Of a DNA stretch of 64,000 bases, positions 19,305 through 29,140 are shown piece by piece; the first letter of the stretch is position 1, and the number at the start of each line of letters is the position of its first letter. Origin of the DNA: Pseudoalteromonas carrageenovora IAM 12662 (lineage in GTDB: Bacteria > Pseudomonadota > Gammaproteobacteria > Enterobacterales > Alteromonadaceae); NCBI RefSeq assembly GCF_900239935.1, contig NZ_LT965928.1, positions 1,927,254 to 1,991,253 of the forward strand, given 5' to 3'. The position numbers were made by a program, and so were the translations under genes. The notes beneath the pieces are model-generated. The model made no database searches, was not told where the DNA came from, and saw only the letters and a list, made by a program, of their open reading frames with translations.

Positions 19305-22124
19305 TTATCCTTTATTTTCTATAGTAAGCGCGTCTGCAACGAGCGCTTGTTGTTCTTTAGTATGTACTGACATGTAACCACACGCTGGTGATGCTGAGGC
19401 TTTACGCCCTGCATATTTTAATTTAGCACCTTGTGGGATTGCATCAATAAAGTGATGTTGCGAACAATACCATGCACCTTGGTTTTGCGGCTCTTCTTGA
19501 CACCAAACAAAATCAGTTACGTGTTGGTAACGCTCCATAATCGTTTGCATTTCGTCATGTGGGAACGGGTATAACTGTTCAACACGAACAATAGCAACAT
19601 TGTCTTGCTCAAGTTTACGGCGTTCTTGTAAGAGCTCGTAATAAACTTTACCACTACAAAATACAACGCGTTCTACTTTTTCAGGGTTAATATCATCGAT
19701 TTCGTCGATCATATTATGAAAAACACCCTGCGAAAGCTCTTCAAGCGATGAAGTCGCAAGAGGATGACGAAGCAATGACTTAGGTGTCATAACAATCAGT
19801 GGACGGCGAAGCGGTCTAACTGATTGACGACGTAACATCGCGTAAACTTGTGCTGGTGTAGAAGGAACACATACTTGCATATTATGATCCGCACATAGTT
19901 GTAAAAAGCGTTCAAGACGCGCAGAGCTATGCTCTGGGCCTTGGCCTTCGTAGCCATGTGGTAACAAAATTGTAAGACCACATAAACGGCCCCACTTTTG
20001 CTCACCAGAACTTAAGAATTGGTCAAATACAACCTGTGCACCGTTTGCGAAGTCACCAAATTGTGCTTCCCAAAGTACTAATGAAGTAGGCTCTGCTGTA
20101 GCATAACCGTATTCAAAAGCAACCACGGCTTCTTCAGAAAGTACTGAATCAAATACTTGGAAAGTACCTTGATCTTCACTCAAATGTTGAAGAGGTGTGT
20201 AAGTTGCGCCATCAGATTGACTGTGTACAACAGCATGACGGTGGAAGAACGTACCACGACCTGAATCCTGCCCTGTTAAACGAATATCAGTGCCTTCAGT
20301 TGCAATTGTTGCATAAGCAAGTGTTTCTGCCATACCCCAATCAAGTGGTTTCTCACCGTTTGCCATTAATTTACGATCATCGTAAATCTTTTTAACGCGA
20401 GATTGAGCTTTATATTGCTCTGGGTAAGAAGCTATTTTCTCACCCAGTGCTTTAAGCTCTTCTACTGGTACGCTAGCGTCATAATCAACATTCCATTCAT
20501 GGCCTACATATTTAGCCCAATCAGAAGAATGTGATGTCTCTGGCTGAATTTCTTCAACTACACAGTTACCATCATCTAAACCATTACGGTAATCATCAGC
20601 CAGTGCTTTAATTTCACTTTCTGTGAATGAGCCTTCAGACATAAGCTGATCAGCATAGATTAAACGAGGCACTGGGTGTTTTTTGATTTTTTGATACATA
20701 AGAGGCTGTGTAGCATTTGGCTCATCAGCTTCGTTATGACCATGGCGACGGTAACAAACTAGATCAATTACTACGTCACGTTTAAACTGATTTCTGAAAT
20801 CAAGTGCAATTTGTGTAACAAATGCAACTGCTTCAGGGTCATCAGAGTTCACGTGAAAAATAGGAGACTGAACCATTTTTGCAATGTCAGTACAGTAGTC
20901 TGTAGAGCGTACGTCATCTTGTTTTGATGTTGTAAAACCAACTTGGTTATTTACAACTATACGTATACTACCACCACAGCTAAATGCGTTTGTTTGAGAC
21001 AGGTTAAATGTTTCTTGTACAACACCTTGACCCGTTACCGCAGAATCACCATGAATTGTGATTGGTAGTGCTTTAATACCTGAACTATCGCCTAAGCGGT
21101 CAAGACGTGCACGTACAGAGCCCATAACAACGGGGTTAACAATCTCAAGGTGAGATGGGTTAAATGCAAGCGCCATATGAACGTTGCCACCTTTGGTCGC
21201 AAAATCTGACGAGTAACCCATGTGGTATTTAACATCACCAGAGCTTAATGTATCTTTGTGTTTACCGGCAAATTCATCAAACAACTCTGATGGATTTTTA
21301 CCAAGTACATTAACAAGTACATTTAGACGACCACGGTGAGCCATACCTATAACAGCTTCTTGCTGGCCGCTTTCACCTGCCCGGTGAATAAGCTCTTTGA
21401 GCATAGGAACTAACGCATCACCACCTTCCAGTGAAAAGCGCTTAGCACCCGGGAACTTAGCCCCTAAATATTTTTCAAGACCGTCAGCTGCTGTTAGTCC
21501 TTTAAGGATACGTAGCTTTTCATCTTTTTCGAATTTAGGCCTAGACTGAACAGATTCTAAACGCTGTTGTAACCAACGCTTTTCTTCTGTCGATGTGATG
21601 TGCATATACTCAGCACCAATAGAACCACAATATGTAGTTTTAAGCGCTTGGTATAGTTCACCTAAAGGCATAGTATCGCGGCCTACGGCAAACGAACCTA
21701 CGTTAAACTCGCGGTCAAAATCACTTGAAGATAAGTCGTGGTACTCTAGCTCTAAATCTCGTACACGCTCTCGCTGCCAAATACCTAATGGATCTAGGTT
21801 TGCATTTTGGTGACCACGAAAACGGAAAGCATTAATAAGTTGAAGTACTTTAACCTGTTTAAGGTCAGAGCTACTTCCCTCTGCTACCACCACTTCTCTA
21901 TGCTTGTTTTTAGCAAGCTGTGCAAATTGTGAGCGAACTTCTGAATGTTTTACTTCAACATCCACACCATCTACTTTAGGTAATTGTTCGAACACTTCTC
22001 GCCACTCTTCTGGCACAGAAGTCGCATCGTCTAAATACGCTTCATAAAGCTCTTCTACATAAGCAACGTTACCGCCGTTTAAATGTGAAGATTCTAGCCA
22101 TGCCTTCATCACACCTTCGTGCAT
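19305..22124 (-). CDS. sucA: 2-oxoglutarate dehydrogenase E1
   Basis: This 939-residue thiamine-diphosphate enzyme decarboxylates 2-oxoglutarate and succinylates the SucB lipoyl arm. It has the N-terminal MKAWLESSHLNG-N helix that binds E2, the IGMAHRGRLNVLVN motif, the cofactor region HGDSAVTGQGVVQET and VVNNQVGFTTS, and a C-terminal segment ending in GYMSVHTKEQ. Length matches E. coli SucA (933). It lies 91 bp after sdhB with a long stem-loop in the gap. Confidence 0.97.
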   Translation of the reverse strand: MHEGVMKAWLESSHLNGGNVAYVEELYEAYLDDATSVPEEWREVFEQLPKVDGVDVEVKHSEVRSQFAQLAKNKHREVVVAEGSSSDLKQVKVLQLINAFRFRGHQNANLDPLGIWQRERVRDLELEYHDLSSSDFDREFNVGSFAVGRDTMPLGELYQALKTTYCGSIGAEYMHITSTEEKRWLQQRLESVQSRPKFEKDEKLRILKGLTAADGLEKYLGAKFPGAKRFSLEGGDALVPMLKELIHRAGESGQQEAVIGMAHRGRLNVLVNVLGKNPSELFDEFAGKHKDTLSSGDVKYHMGYSSDFATKGGNVHMALAFNPSHLEIVNPVVMGSVRARLDRLGDSSGIKALPITIHGDSAVTGQGVVQETFNLSQTNAFSCGGSIRIVVNNQVGFTTSKQDDVRSTDYCTDIAKMVQSPIFHVNSDDPEAVAFVTQIALDFRNQFKRDVVIDLVCYRRHGHNEADEPNATQPLMYQKIKKHPVPRLIYADQLMSEGSFTESEIKALADDYRNGLDDGNCVVEEIQPETSHSSDWAKYVGHEWNVDYDASVPVEELKALGEKIASYPEQYKAQSRVKKIYDDRKLMANGEKPLDWGMAETLAYATIATEGTDIRLTGQDSGRGTFFHRHAVVHSQSDGATYTPLQHLSEDQGTFQVFDSVLSEEAVVAFEYGYATAEPTSLVLWEAQFGDFANGAQVVFDQFLSSGEQKWGRLCGLTILLPHGYEGQGPEHSSARLERFLQLCADHNMQVCVPSTPAQVYAMLRRQSVRPLRRPLIVMTPKSLLRHPLATSSLEELSQGVFHNMIDEIDDINPEKVERVVFCSGKVYYELLQERRKLEQDNVAIVRVEQLYPFPHDEMQTIMERYQHVTDFVWCQEEPQNQGAWYCSQHHFIDAIPQGAKLKYAGRKASASPACGYMSVHTKEQQALVADALTIENKG

Positions 22125-22169
22125 TTATAAGCCCTTTTCTTTAGCGCAGAAATTAATAGTTATCATAAC

Positions 22170-22200
22170 AAGATGGCTAATAAAAATTATTAGCCATCTT
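22170..22200 (-). terminator. 13-bp stem-loop between sdhB and sucA
   Basis: AAGATGGCTAATA pairs perfectly with TATTAGCCATCTT across a 5-nt loop. No good T-run follows on the minus strand, so it may be an attenuator or mRNA processing/stability element rather than a full terminator. Confidence 0.55.
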
Positions 22201-22215
22201 ACGTTTACTAAGTAA

Positions 22216-22932
22216 TCAAACCGCTCGGTTTAATAACATAGATTTGATTTGTCCAATTGCTTTGGTCGGATTTAGACCCTTAGGACAAACGCTAACACAG
22301 TTCATGATACTGTGGCAACGGAACACACTGAACGCATCGTCTAAGTCAGCTAAACGTTCTTCAGTTGCCGTATCGCGGCTATCAGCCAAGAAGCGGTATG
22401 CGTGAAGAAGGCCTGCTGGACCGATGAACTTGTCTGGATTCCACCAGAACGAAGGACACGATGTTGAACAACATGCACATAATATACACTCATAAAGCCC
22501 ATCTAATTTATCACGTTCTTCAATTGATTGAAGACGTTCGCCTGCAGCAGGCTCGTCATTAATTAGGTATGGTTTAACTTTTTCGTATTGAGTGTAGAAC
22601 TGACTCATGTCAATAACAAGGTCACGAACCACTGGTAAGCCAGGAAGTGGACGTACTACTATTTTACCTTTACCGCCTTTTTGCAGTGTAGATAAAGGAG
22701 TGATACATGCAAGACCATTTTTACCATTCATGTTAACACCGTCAGATCCACACACACCTTCACGGCATGAGCGACGGAAAGATAATGTTGGATCTTGCTC
22801 TTTTAAAAGTAAAAGTGCATCCAAAACCATCATGTCCTGACCTTCCTCGGTTTGCAAGGTGTATTCTTGCATACGAGGTGCGTTATCAACATCTGGATTA
22901 TAACGATAAACTGAAAACTGTACTTGTGCCAT
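22216..22932 (-). CDS. sdhB: Succinate dehydrogenase iron-sulfur subunit
   Basis: This 238-residue subunit passes electrons from the FAD of SdhA to quinone. The [2Fe-2S] ligands are in [11 protein letters not shown] and the following GLAC; the [4Fe-4S] and [3Fe-4S] ligands are in [16 protein letters not shown] and [14 protein letters not shown]. All expected cysteines are present and the length equals that of E. coli SdhB. It is the last gene of sdhCDAB, 10 bp after sdhA. Confidence 0.97.
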   Translation of the reverse strand: MAQVQFSVYRYNPDVDNAPRMQEYTLQTEEGQDMMVLDALLLLKEQDPTLSFRRSCREGVCGSDGVNMNGKNGLACITPLSTLQKGGKGKIVVRPLPGLPVVRDLVIDMSQFYTQYEKVKPYLINDEPAAGERLQSIEERDKLDGLYECILCACCSTSCPSFWWNPDKFIGPAGLLHAYRFLADSRDTATEERLADLDDAFSVFRCHSIMNCVSVCPKGLNPTKAIGQIKSMLLNRAV

Positions 22933-22942
22933 CGTCTATCTC

Positions 22943-24715
22943 CTAGTAAACACGTGCTTTAGGTGGGAAAGCTTCACGCGTTTTAGGCGCATAGTTTACA
23001 TCACGTTTACTCATTTCATCCGTTACCGGATTAAATACTGAGTGACATAACCAGTTTTCGTCATCACGATCTGGGAAGTCAAAGCGCGAATGTGCACCAC
23101 GGCTTTCTGTACGGAAGTTTGCAGCTACTGCAGTTGAGTAAGCTGTTTCCATTAAGTTGTCTAGTTCAAGACATTCGATACGTTGCGTGTTGAAGTCTGA
23201 TGATTTGTCATCAAGACGAGCATGCTTAAGACGTTCACGAATTTCTTTAAGCTCAGTAAGACCTGTAGCCATTGAATCACCTTCACGGAATACCGAGAAG
23301 TTAAGCTGCATACATTGCTGTAAGTCTTTTTTGATTTGAACCGGATCTTCACCTTGGCCAGCCGTTGAACTTTCCCAACGGTTGAAACGAGCAAGAGATG
23401 CTTCTAAGTCAGACTCAGATGCTGCTTTAGTTATTTCAACATCATTTAAGTATTTACCTAGGAAGTTACCTGCAGCACGACCAAATACCACTAAATCAAG
23501 TAGTGAGTTACCACCTAAGCGGTTTGCACCGTGTACCGATACACATGCAATCTCACCAACAGCAAATAAACCTTCAACTACTTTTTCGTTGCCGTTAGCA
23601 TCGATTTGTAGCGCTTGGCCATTTACGTTAGTAGGTACACCACCCATCATGTAGTGACATGTTGGTATAACTGGAATTGGTTCTTTAGCTGGGTCAACGT
23701 GAGCAAATGTTTTAGCAAGATCACATACACCAGGTAGACGCAGATTAAGCGTTTCTTCACCTAAGTGGTCAAGTTTAAGCTTAAGGTGTGGACCCCAAGG
23801 ACCATCACAACCACGACCTTCACGGATTTCTGTCATCATTGAACGTGCTACAACATCGCGAGACGCTAAGTCTTTTGCGTTAGGAGCATAACGTTCCATG
23901 AAGCGTTCGCCATCTTTATTTAAAAGATAACCACCTTCGCCACGACAACCTTCAGTTACTAGCGTACCAGCCCCCGCAATACCCGTTGGGTGGAACTGCC
24001 ACATTTCCATGTCTTGCATAGAAATACCAGCACGTGTTGCCATACCAACACCATCACCGGTGTTAATGTGAGCATTAGTCGTTGATGCAAATATACGACC
24101 TGCACCACCTGTTGCTAATACTACTGCTTTTGATTTGAAAAAAGTGATCTCACCTGTTTCAATCTCGATTGCAGTACAACCTACTACATCACCGTTATCG
24201 TTTTTAACTAAATCAAGTGCATACCATTCAGAGAATACATTTGTTTTATTTTTAACGTTTTGTTGATAAAGAAGGTGTAATAATGCGTGACCAGTACGGT
24301 CAGCTGCTGCTGCAGTACGAGCGGCTTGCTCGCCACCAAAGTTTTTCGATTGACCACCGAAAGGACGTTGGTAAACACGGCCATTTTCAAAACGAGAAAA
24401 TGGTAAGCCCATGTTCTCTAATTCTGTAATAGCTTCTGGGCCAGTTTGACACATATATTCAATAGCGTCTTGGTCACCGATAAAATCGGAGCCCTTAACG
24501 GTATCGTACATATGCCATTCCCAGTTGTCTTCGTGTGAATTACCAAGCGCCACTGTAATACCGCCTTGGGCAGATACAGTATGTGAACGCGTTGGAAATA
24601 CTTTAGAGATTAATGCACACGTTTTGCCAGATTCTGTAATTGCTAAAGCAGCGCGCATACCTGCACCACCGGCACCAATTACTACGGCGTCAAATTCACG
24701 AACAGAATATTTCAC
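22943..24715 (-). CDS. sdhA: Succinate dehydrogenase flavoprotein subunit
   Basis: This 590-residue subunit oxidises succinate to fumarate. The N-terminal dinucleotide fold is [15 protein letters not shown]; the covalent FAD histidine is in [10 protein letters not shown] (near residue 45); substrate-binding [10 protein letters not shown] and [22 protein letters not shown] follow. The start codon is GTG, placed immediately after the sdhD stop (TAAGTG), and the protein then begins [11 protein letters not shown] as in E. coli. Confidence 0.97.
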   Translation of the reverse strand: MKYSVREFDAVVIGAGGAGMRAALAITESGKTCALISKVFPTRSHTVSAQGGITVALGNSHEDNWEWHMYDTVKGSDFIGDQDAIEYMCQTGPEAITELENMGLPFSRFENGRVYQRPFGGQSKNFGGEQAARTAAAADRTGHALLHLLYQQNVKNKTNVFSEWYALDLVKNDNGDVVGCTAIEIETGEITFFKSKAVVLATGGAGRIFASTTNAHINTGDGVGMATRAGISMQDMEMWQFHPTGIAGAGTLVTEGCRGEGGYLLNKDGERFMERYAPNAKDLASRDVVARSMMTEIREGRGCDGPWGPHLKLKLDHLGEETLNLRLPGVCDLAKTFAHVDPAKEPIPVIPTCHYMMGGVPTNVNGQALQIDANGNEKVVEGLFAVGEIACVSVHGANRLGGNSLLDLVVFGRAAGNFLGKYLNDVEITKAASESDLEASLARFNRWESSTAGQGEDPVQIKKDLQQCMQLNFSVFREGDSMATGLTELKEIRERLKHARLDDKSSDFNTQRIECLELDNLMETAYSTAVAANFRTESRGAHSRFDFPDRDDENWLCHSVFNPVTDEMSKRDVNYAPKTREAFPPKARVY

Positions 24716-25069
24716 TTAAACACCCCATAAAACGATTAGACCAATAGCTACGTAAGCAAGTGACATAAGGTTTAAAACAAACCCTAATGCAGCACGAAGC
24801 TTTGCGCACTTAACATAGTCTGTAAGAACTTGCCAAAGGCCAATGTGGGTATGAACCATAATGCAAATAAGGGTAATTAACGTAAACCCTTTCATTGCTA
24901 GGTTAGAGAATAGGCCTGTCCAGGCTTCGAATGTGACTTCTGGCGTCGCTAAAAAATAGCCAATAATAAAAATCGCGTACGCAGTTATTATTAGTGCCGT
25001 GGTACGTAAAGATACGAAATCTTGTACACCATCACGTTTAAGAGTTGCTTGATTTAAGACCATATCCAC
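24716..25069 (-). CDS. sdhD: Succinate dehydrogenase membrane anchor SdhD
   Basis: This 117-residue cytochrome b556 anchor has three transmembrane helices (around 27-45, 57-78 and 88-115). The second helix region carries MVHTHIGLWQVLTDYVK, whose His is the expected heme ligand neighbourhood and whose Asp-Tyr helps form the ubiquinone site. It overlaps the end of sdhC by 16 bp and directly abuts sdhA. Confidence 0.93.
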   Translation of the reverse strand: MDMVLNQATLKRDGVQDFVSLRTTALIITAYAIFIIGYFLATPEVTFEAWTGLFSNLAMKGFTLITLICIMVHTHIGLWQVLTDYVKCAKLRAALGFVLNLMSLAYVAIGLIVLWGV

Positions 25070-25467
25070 ACCCCTGCCAATACGGCAAATACAACGCCAA
25101 GTGCCATTGCAATTTTAGCGCTAAGGTTACCTGATTCAAGTTCTTCCCAATGACCCATATCCATAATGATGTGACGGATACCACCAATTAAGTGATAACC
25201 CAATACAGAAAGGGTGCCCCAAGCTATGAATTTGGCAATGAATCCGCTAAACAGACCCTTGACGAATTCAAAACCTTCAGCTGAAGAAAGAGACTCAGAC
25301 CAAGCCCAAATGACAAACGTTAAAGCAAAAAATAATGCAACACCGGTGACGCGGTGAAAAATTGAAGCTTTAGCCGTTGCCGGCATAGATATAGTTGTTA
25401 GATCTAGATTTACAGGTCTTTGCTTTTTCACAGTTACTTGCCCATCTTTGCTCACAGTGGAGCTCAT
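25054..25467 (-). CDS. sdhC: Succinate dehydrogenase cytochrome b556 subunit SdhC
   Basis: This 137-residue anchor has three transmembrane helices. The family signature RPVNLDL near the N-terminus and SIFHRVTGVALF (quinone-site Ser and Arg) are present; the heme-binding GYHLIGGIRHIIMDMGHWEE motif lies near 90-110. The N-terminus is about ten residues longer than E. coli SdhC. It is the first gene of sdhCDAB and faces gltA across a 381-bp divergent region. Confidence 0.93.
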   Translation of the reverse strand: MSSTVSKDGQVTVKKQRPVNLDLTTISMPATAKASIFHRVTGVALFFALTFVIWAWSESLSSAEGFEFVKGLFSGFIAKFIAWGTLSVLGYHLIGGIRHIIMDMGHWEELESGNLSAKIAMALGVVFAVLAGVWIWS

Positions 25468-25548
25468 CTACTTGTTTTTCTAAAAACCCACCAAATATTA
25501 CTGGTGGAACTATCAAAATAAACGCATCAAAACAGTTAAAGTTCACAA

Positions 25549-25576
25549 AGCTGTAAAAAATTAGCTGTAAAAATTT
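25549..25576. repeat. 14-bp tandem repeat before sdhC
   Basis: AGCTGTAAAAAATT is followed immediately by AGCTGTAAAAATTT. On the minus strand it lies 80-110 bp upstream of the sdhC start, overlapping the likely promoter, so it may be a paired regulator site. Confidence 0.6.
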
Positions 25577-25739
25577 GTTTACCCAAAGTCAATACGGTTT
25601 AAAACCACCGTTAGTATATATACCCACAGGGCTTTTTACAATTCTTGTTTATTTATAGATGTTTGCGAATTAGCCAATAGTATTATATTTAATTAATACC
25701 GAATATTTATTATACATATATGCATAATGTTTATAAAAA

Positions 25740-25770
25740 TTGACTTTAACCCCCTCTTTCACGTTAAAAT
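25740..25770 (+). promoter_or_regulatory. Likely gltA promoter
   Basis: TTGACT (25740-25745) and TTAAAAT (25764-25770) are separated by about 18 bp, giving a leader of roughly 70 nt before the ATG with GGAG at a suitable distance. Prediction from sequence only. Confidence 0.55.
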
Positions 25771-25848
25771 GCGAAGATGTGCTTAAAACAGATTTCAGAA
25801 CTTTAAAATCTAAAAATCAGAATAGATATCTTAATAGGAGATACATAG

Positions 25849-27135
25849 ATGGCAGATAAAAAAGCCACAGTCCAGATTGATGGGCTAGATCCAATCGAAC
25901 TTCCAATTTATCAAGGCACTGCTGGCCAAGATGTAATCGACGTACGTACACTCGGTTCACATGGTCACTTTACTTATGACCCAGGTTTCATGTCGACTGG
26001 TTCTTGTGAATCTGCAATCACCTACATCGATGGTGGTAAAGGTGTACTACTACACCGTGGTTACCCAATTGAGCAATTAGCTGAAGATTCAAACTACATT
26101 GAGCTTTGTTACTTACTATTAAATGGTGAGTTACCAACGCAAGAGCAATACGACGCTTTTGCTAAGCAAATTACTCGCAGCACAATGCTAGATGAGAAAA
26201 TTGCTAACTTCTTCCAAGGTTTCCGCTTTGATGCTCACCCAATGGCAATGCTATGTGGTGTAGTTGGCGCACTATCTTCTTTTTATCATGAAGACCTTGA
26301 TATTACTGACGCTGAACAACGTAAAACAAGCGCAATTAAGTTAGTAGCTAAGTTACCTACTATTGCAGCTATGGCTTATAAAACAAATATCGGCCAACCG
26401 TTTGTATACCCACGTAATGATTTAAGCTACGCAGAAAACTTCTTGCATATGATGTTCTCTGTACCTGCAGAAGAATATAAAGTTAACCCAGTAACTGCAA
26501 AAGCTATGGATAAAATCTTTATGCTTCATGCAGATCATGAACAAAATGCATCAACGTCTACAGTACGTCTTGCAGGTTCATCAGGTGCTAACCCATACGC
26601 ATGTATTGCTGCTGGTATTGCTTCACTTTGGGGCCCTGCACACGGCGGCGCTAATGAAGCATGTTTAAACATGTTAGAAGAAATTGGCTCTGTTGATCGT
26701 ATTGATGAGTACGTAGCAAAAGCTAAAGACAAAGCTGACCCGTTCCGCCTTATGGGCTTTGGTCACCGTGTTTACAAAAACTTTGATCCACGTGCTACAG
26801 TAATGCGCCAAACGTGTCATGAAGTTTTAGCTGAGCTTAACATTCAAGATCCACTTCTTGATATTGCAATGAAGCTTGAGCAAATAGCACTTGAAGACCC
26901 ATACTTTGTTGAGAAAAAACTATACCCTAACGTAGATTTCTACTCAGGTATTATCTTAAAAGCGATTGGCATTCCAACAAGCATGTTCACTGTAATCTTT
27001 GCAATGGCACGTACTGTTGGTTGGATCACTCACTGGGATGAGATGTTATCTCAGCCTGGTCACAAGATCAGCCGCCCTCGTCAAATGTACACGGGTTACA
27101 CTCAACGTGACTTCGTACCTACTGATAAGCGCTAA
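25849..27135 (+). CDS. gltA: Citrate synthase (type II)
   Basis: This 428-residue enzyme condenses oxaloacetate and acetyl-CoA. It has the N-terminal domain typical of the hexameric NADH-sensitive type II enzymes, the catalytic-His segment [13 protein letters not shown], the second His in [14 protein letters not shown], and the catalytic Asp-bearing PNVDFYSGI. Length equals E. coli GltA (427). It is divergent from sdhCDAB, completing a TCA-cycle block whose order matches E. coli. Confidence 0.97.
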   Translation: MADKKATVQIDGLDPIELPIYQGTAGQDVIDVRTLGSHGHFTYDPGFMSTGSCESAITYIDGGKGVLLHRGYPIEQLAEDSNYIELCYLLLNGELPTQEQYDAFAKQITRSTMLDEKIANFFQGFRFDAHPMAMLCGVVGALSSFYHEDLDITDAEQRKTSAIKLVAKLPTIAAMAYKTNIGQPFVYPRNDLSYAENFLHMMFSVPAEEYKVNPVTAKAMDKIFMLHADHEQNASTSTVRLAGSSGANPYACIAAGIASLWGPAHGGANEACLNMLEEIGSVDRIDEYVAKAKDKADPFRLMGFGHRVYKNFDPRATVMRQTCHEVLAELNIQDPLLDIAMKLEQIALEDPYFVEKKLYPNVDFYSGIILKAIGIPTSMFTVIFAMARTVGWITHWDEMLSQPGHKISRPRQMYTGYTQRDFVPTDKR

Positions 27136-27152
27136 TTAGCGTGCATTAGCAT

Positions 27153-27178
27153 AAAAGGCCGCTTTTGCGGCCTTTTTT
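27153..27178 (+). terminator. Terminator of gltA
   Basis: The stem AAAAGGCCGC / GCGGCCTTTT with a TTTT loop is followed by T residues. Confidence 0.92.
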
Positions 27179-27248
27179 ATTATCAATACTTGAGTATTAT
27201 AATAAACCCATTACAATTCCTGCCTTAAAATGACCATGTTGAAGAGCT

Positions 27249-28475
27249 ATGCCTGCTTTAGAATTTAATATTAATAAGATTAGAAATGATTTCCCTACTT
27301 TAAAGCAGTCAATAAATGATAATCAGCTTGTTTATTTAGACTCTGCAGCAACCACGCAGAAGCCCCAATCAGTCATAGACGTAATAAACGAGTTTTATAC
27401 CAGTCAAAATGCAAACGTACATCGTGGACGCCATACATTAAGCGAACACGCAACAACTTTATACGAACAAGCTCGTGATAAAACAGCAAAGTATTTCAAT
27501 GTATTAAGTAAAGAAATCGTTTGGACTAAGGGAGCCACTGAAGCAATAAATTTGGTTAGTAATGGTCTGCGAAACCGTCTTAGTAAAAACGATACTATTA
27601 TCATCTCTGCCCTTGAACACCACGCCAATATTGTGCCGTGGCAAGTTCTTAGTGAGCAAACAGGGGCTAAATTAATAGCCCTTCCAGTTAATCATGATGG
27701 TACATTAAATATTAAGCAATGCTGTGATTTTATTAAACAGTCTAAACCTAGCTTACTAACGATCACACAAGCATCTAACACGCTTGGTAATATCACCAAT
27801 TTAGAGCCTCTTATTACGGCTGCAAAGAACGTTGATTCACTTGTTTTAATAGACGGTGCCCAAGGTGCAATGCATCTAAAGCCTGATTTGCGTAAATTAA
27901 ATTGTGATTTTTACGTTTGCTCAAGCCATAAAATGCTTGGCCCTACAGGTTTAGGTGTACTTTATGGGCAGTATGAAGCGCTAAACTCATTAGATGTATA
28001 TCAAACTGGTGGGGAGATGATAGATAAAGTATACCTTACCCATAGTACTTATCGCCCGGCACCTGCAAAATTTGAGACTGGTACTCCTAATATTTCTGGC
28101 GTAATGGGTTTTTCTGCCGCTTTGGATTATTTAAACGCTATACAAAGCTCTGAGTTACACAGGTATGAACAAGAATTATTTAAGTATGCGGCTGAACAAC
28201 TGGTAACCATTGAAGGTATTACAATTTACAGCAACCTATCTGACAATATTGGTACGCTATCTTTTAATTTTAAAGATGAACATCCTTACGATTTGGCAAC
28301 ATTACTTGACGGTTATGGGGTTGCAGTGAGAGCTGGACACCATTGCACTCAGCCACTTATGGCTCATTTAGGACTTAATGGAACGCTAAGAGCCAGTTTT
28401 TGTTTTTATAATACCTATGAAGATGTTGATATATTCATCAATTCGCTTAAAGAATGTATCGCTTTATTAGATTAA
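27249..28475 (+). CDS. csdA: Cysteine desulfurase CsdA (group II, SufS-like)
   Basis: This 408-residue PLP enzyme removes sulfur from cysteine as an enzyme-bound persulfide. The PLP lysine is in SSHKMLGPTG (K228); the substrate-binding QASNTLGN and IDGAQGAMH segments precede it. The active cysteine is in RAGHHC (C366), the short-loop RAGHHC form of group II desulfurases. The next gene codes for its SufE-type partner and no other suf genes are present, so CsdA is more likely than SufS. In E. coli CsdA-CsdE hands sulfur to CsdL/TcdA. Confidence 0.9.
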   Translation: MPALEFNINKIRNDFPTLKQSINDNQLVYLDSAATTQKPQSVIDVINEFYTSQNANVHRGRHTLSEHATTLYEQARDKTAKYFNVLSKEIVWTKGATEAINLVSNGLRNRLSKNDTIIISALEHHANIVPWQVLSEQTGAKLIALPVNHDGTLNIKQCCDFIKQSKPSLLTITQASNTLGNITNLEPLITAAKNVDSLVLIDGAQGAMHLKPDLRKLNCDFYVCSSHKMLGPTGLGVLYGQYEALNSLDVYQTGGEMIDKVYLTHSTYRPAPAKFETGTPNISGVMGFSAALDYLNAIQSSELHRYEQELFKYAAEQLVTIEGITIYSNLSDNIGTLSFNFKDEHPYDLATLLDGYGVAVRAGHHCTQPLMAHLGLNGTLRASFCFYNTYEDVDIFINSLKECIALLD

Positions 28476-28508
28476 ACGTCACTTTTATAGAATTAATTAG
28501 GATAACTC

Positions 28509-28925
28509 ATGACAAATACGTTTAAAAAAGTCACCGAATCTATAGAAAAAGCCTCTGCCTGGCAGCAAAAGTACCGTGAAATAATGCTATTAGGTAAAAC
28601 TTTACCCGCATTACCTGATGTATTGAAAACAGAGGATGCATTAGTACCCGGCTGTGAAAGCAAGGTGTGGATGTTCGTTGAGTTTGATTTAAAAGAAAAT
28701 ACGTTAGTTGTTATTGGCGACTCAGATACACGCATTGTAAAAGGCTTATTAGCGATTATTCTAGCGTTATATAATGGACTCACACCTGAGCAAGTAGTGA
28801 ATATAAATGCGTACGAAGAATTTGATAAATTAGGTCTTATTAGCCACTTAAGTGCATCGCGTGGTAATGGGATAAAAGCCATGGTTGATAAAATTCAAAC
28901 CATGGCGCAAAAAAAAATAAGCTAA
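28509..28925 (+). CDS. csdE: SufE-family sulfur acceptor CsdE
   Basis: This 138-residue partner accepts persulfide sulfur from CsdA. The acceptor cysteine is in VPGCESKVWM (C49), the SufE/CsdE family motif. An AGGA lies 7 nt before the ATG, and the gene is 33 bp after csdA, so the two form an operon. Directly after its stop begins a MITE-like repeat that separates it from the convergent tcdA. Confidence 0.9.
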   Translation: MTNTFKKVTESIEKASAWQQKYREIMLLGKTLPALPDVLKTEDALVPGCESKVWMFVEFDLKENTLVVIGDSDTRIVKGLLAIILALYNGLTPEQVVNINAYEEFDKLGLISHLSASRGNGIKAMVDKIQTMAQKKIS

Positions 28926-28933
28926 GTAAGTTT

Positions 28934-29140
28934 ATATCAATCCGCAATAACACTTAATCATTTTACCAGGCTAAACGTGTCACTGCCTGCGTTAAAAAAC
29001 TCTCATATACGACTGCATAGATGCAGAAGGTAGAGCAATGCAGGAGCGATTGCCGAGAACAACCAAATAGCGAATTTTTTCCCAGCTATCAACACGTTTT
29101 TTAACCTCAAAATAGCTCACTTAACTAAGCGGATTGGTAT
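28934..29140. mobile_element. MITE-like repeat of about 207 bp with terminal inverted repeats
   Basis: The left end ATATCAATCCGC and the right end GCGGATTGGTAT are inverted repeats with one mismatch. The interior has no ORF but contains a segment (TTGCCGAGAACAACC at about 29050 and GCATAGATGCAGAAGGTAGAGCAATGCAGGA split around it) that I remember as recurring between genes in Pseudoalteromonas and Shewanella. The right end overlaps the tcdA stop codon at 29140-29142. This is a non-autonomous element or old intergenic repeat; it is also the only DNA between the convergent csdE and tcdA. Confidence 0.6.

Larger units (their letters stand above)
25468..25848. promoter_or_regulatory. Divergent sdhC/gltA control region
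   Basis: This is the longest gene-free stretch in the window. It is very AT-rich in the middle (25670-25740). On the sdhC side there is a 14-bp tandem repeat (25549-25576) and a small stem-loop (25488-25507, CCACCA/TGGTGG) in the presumed leader. Both sides contain TTGACTTT, at 25740 on the plus strand and 25585-25592 on the minus strand, as possible -35 boxes. No small ORF or RNA gene was recognised. Confidence 0.6.

Noticed and set aside
28493..28882. 129-residue minus-strand frame over csdE
   Set aside because: csdE has a clear family motif and ribosome site; this frame has neither.
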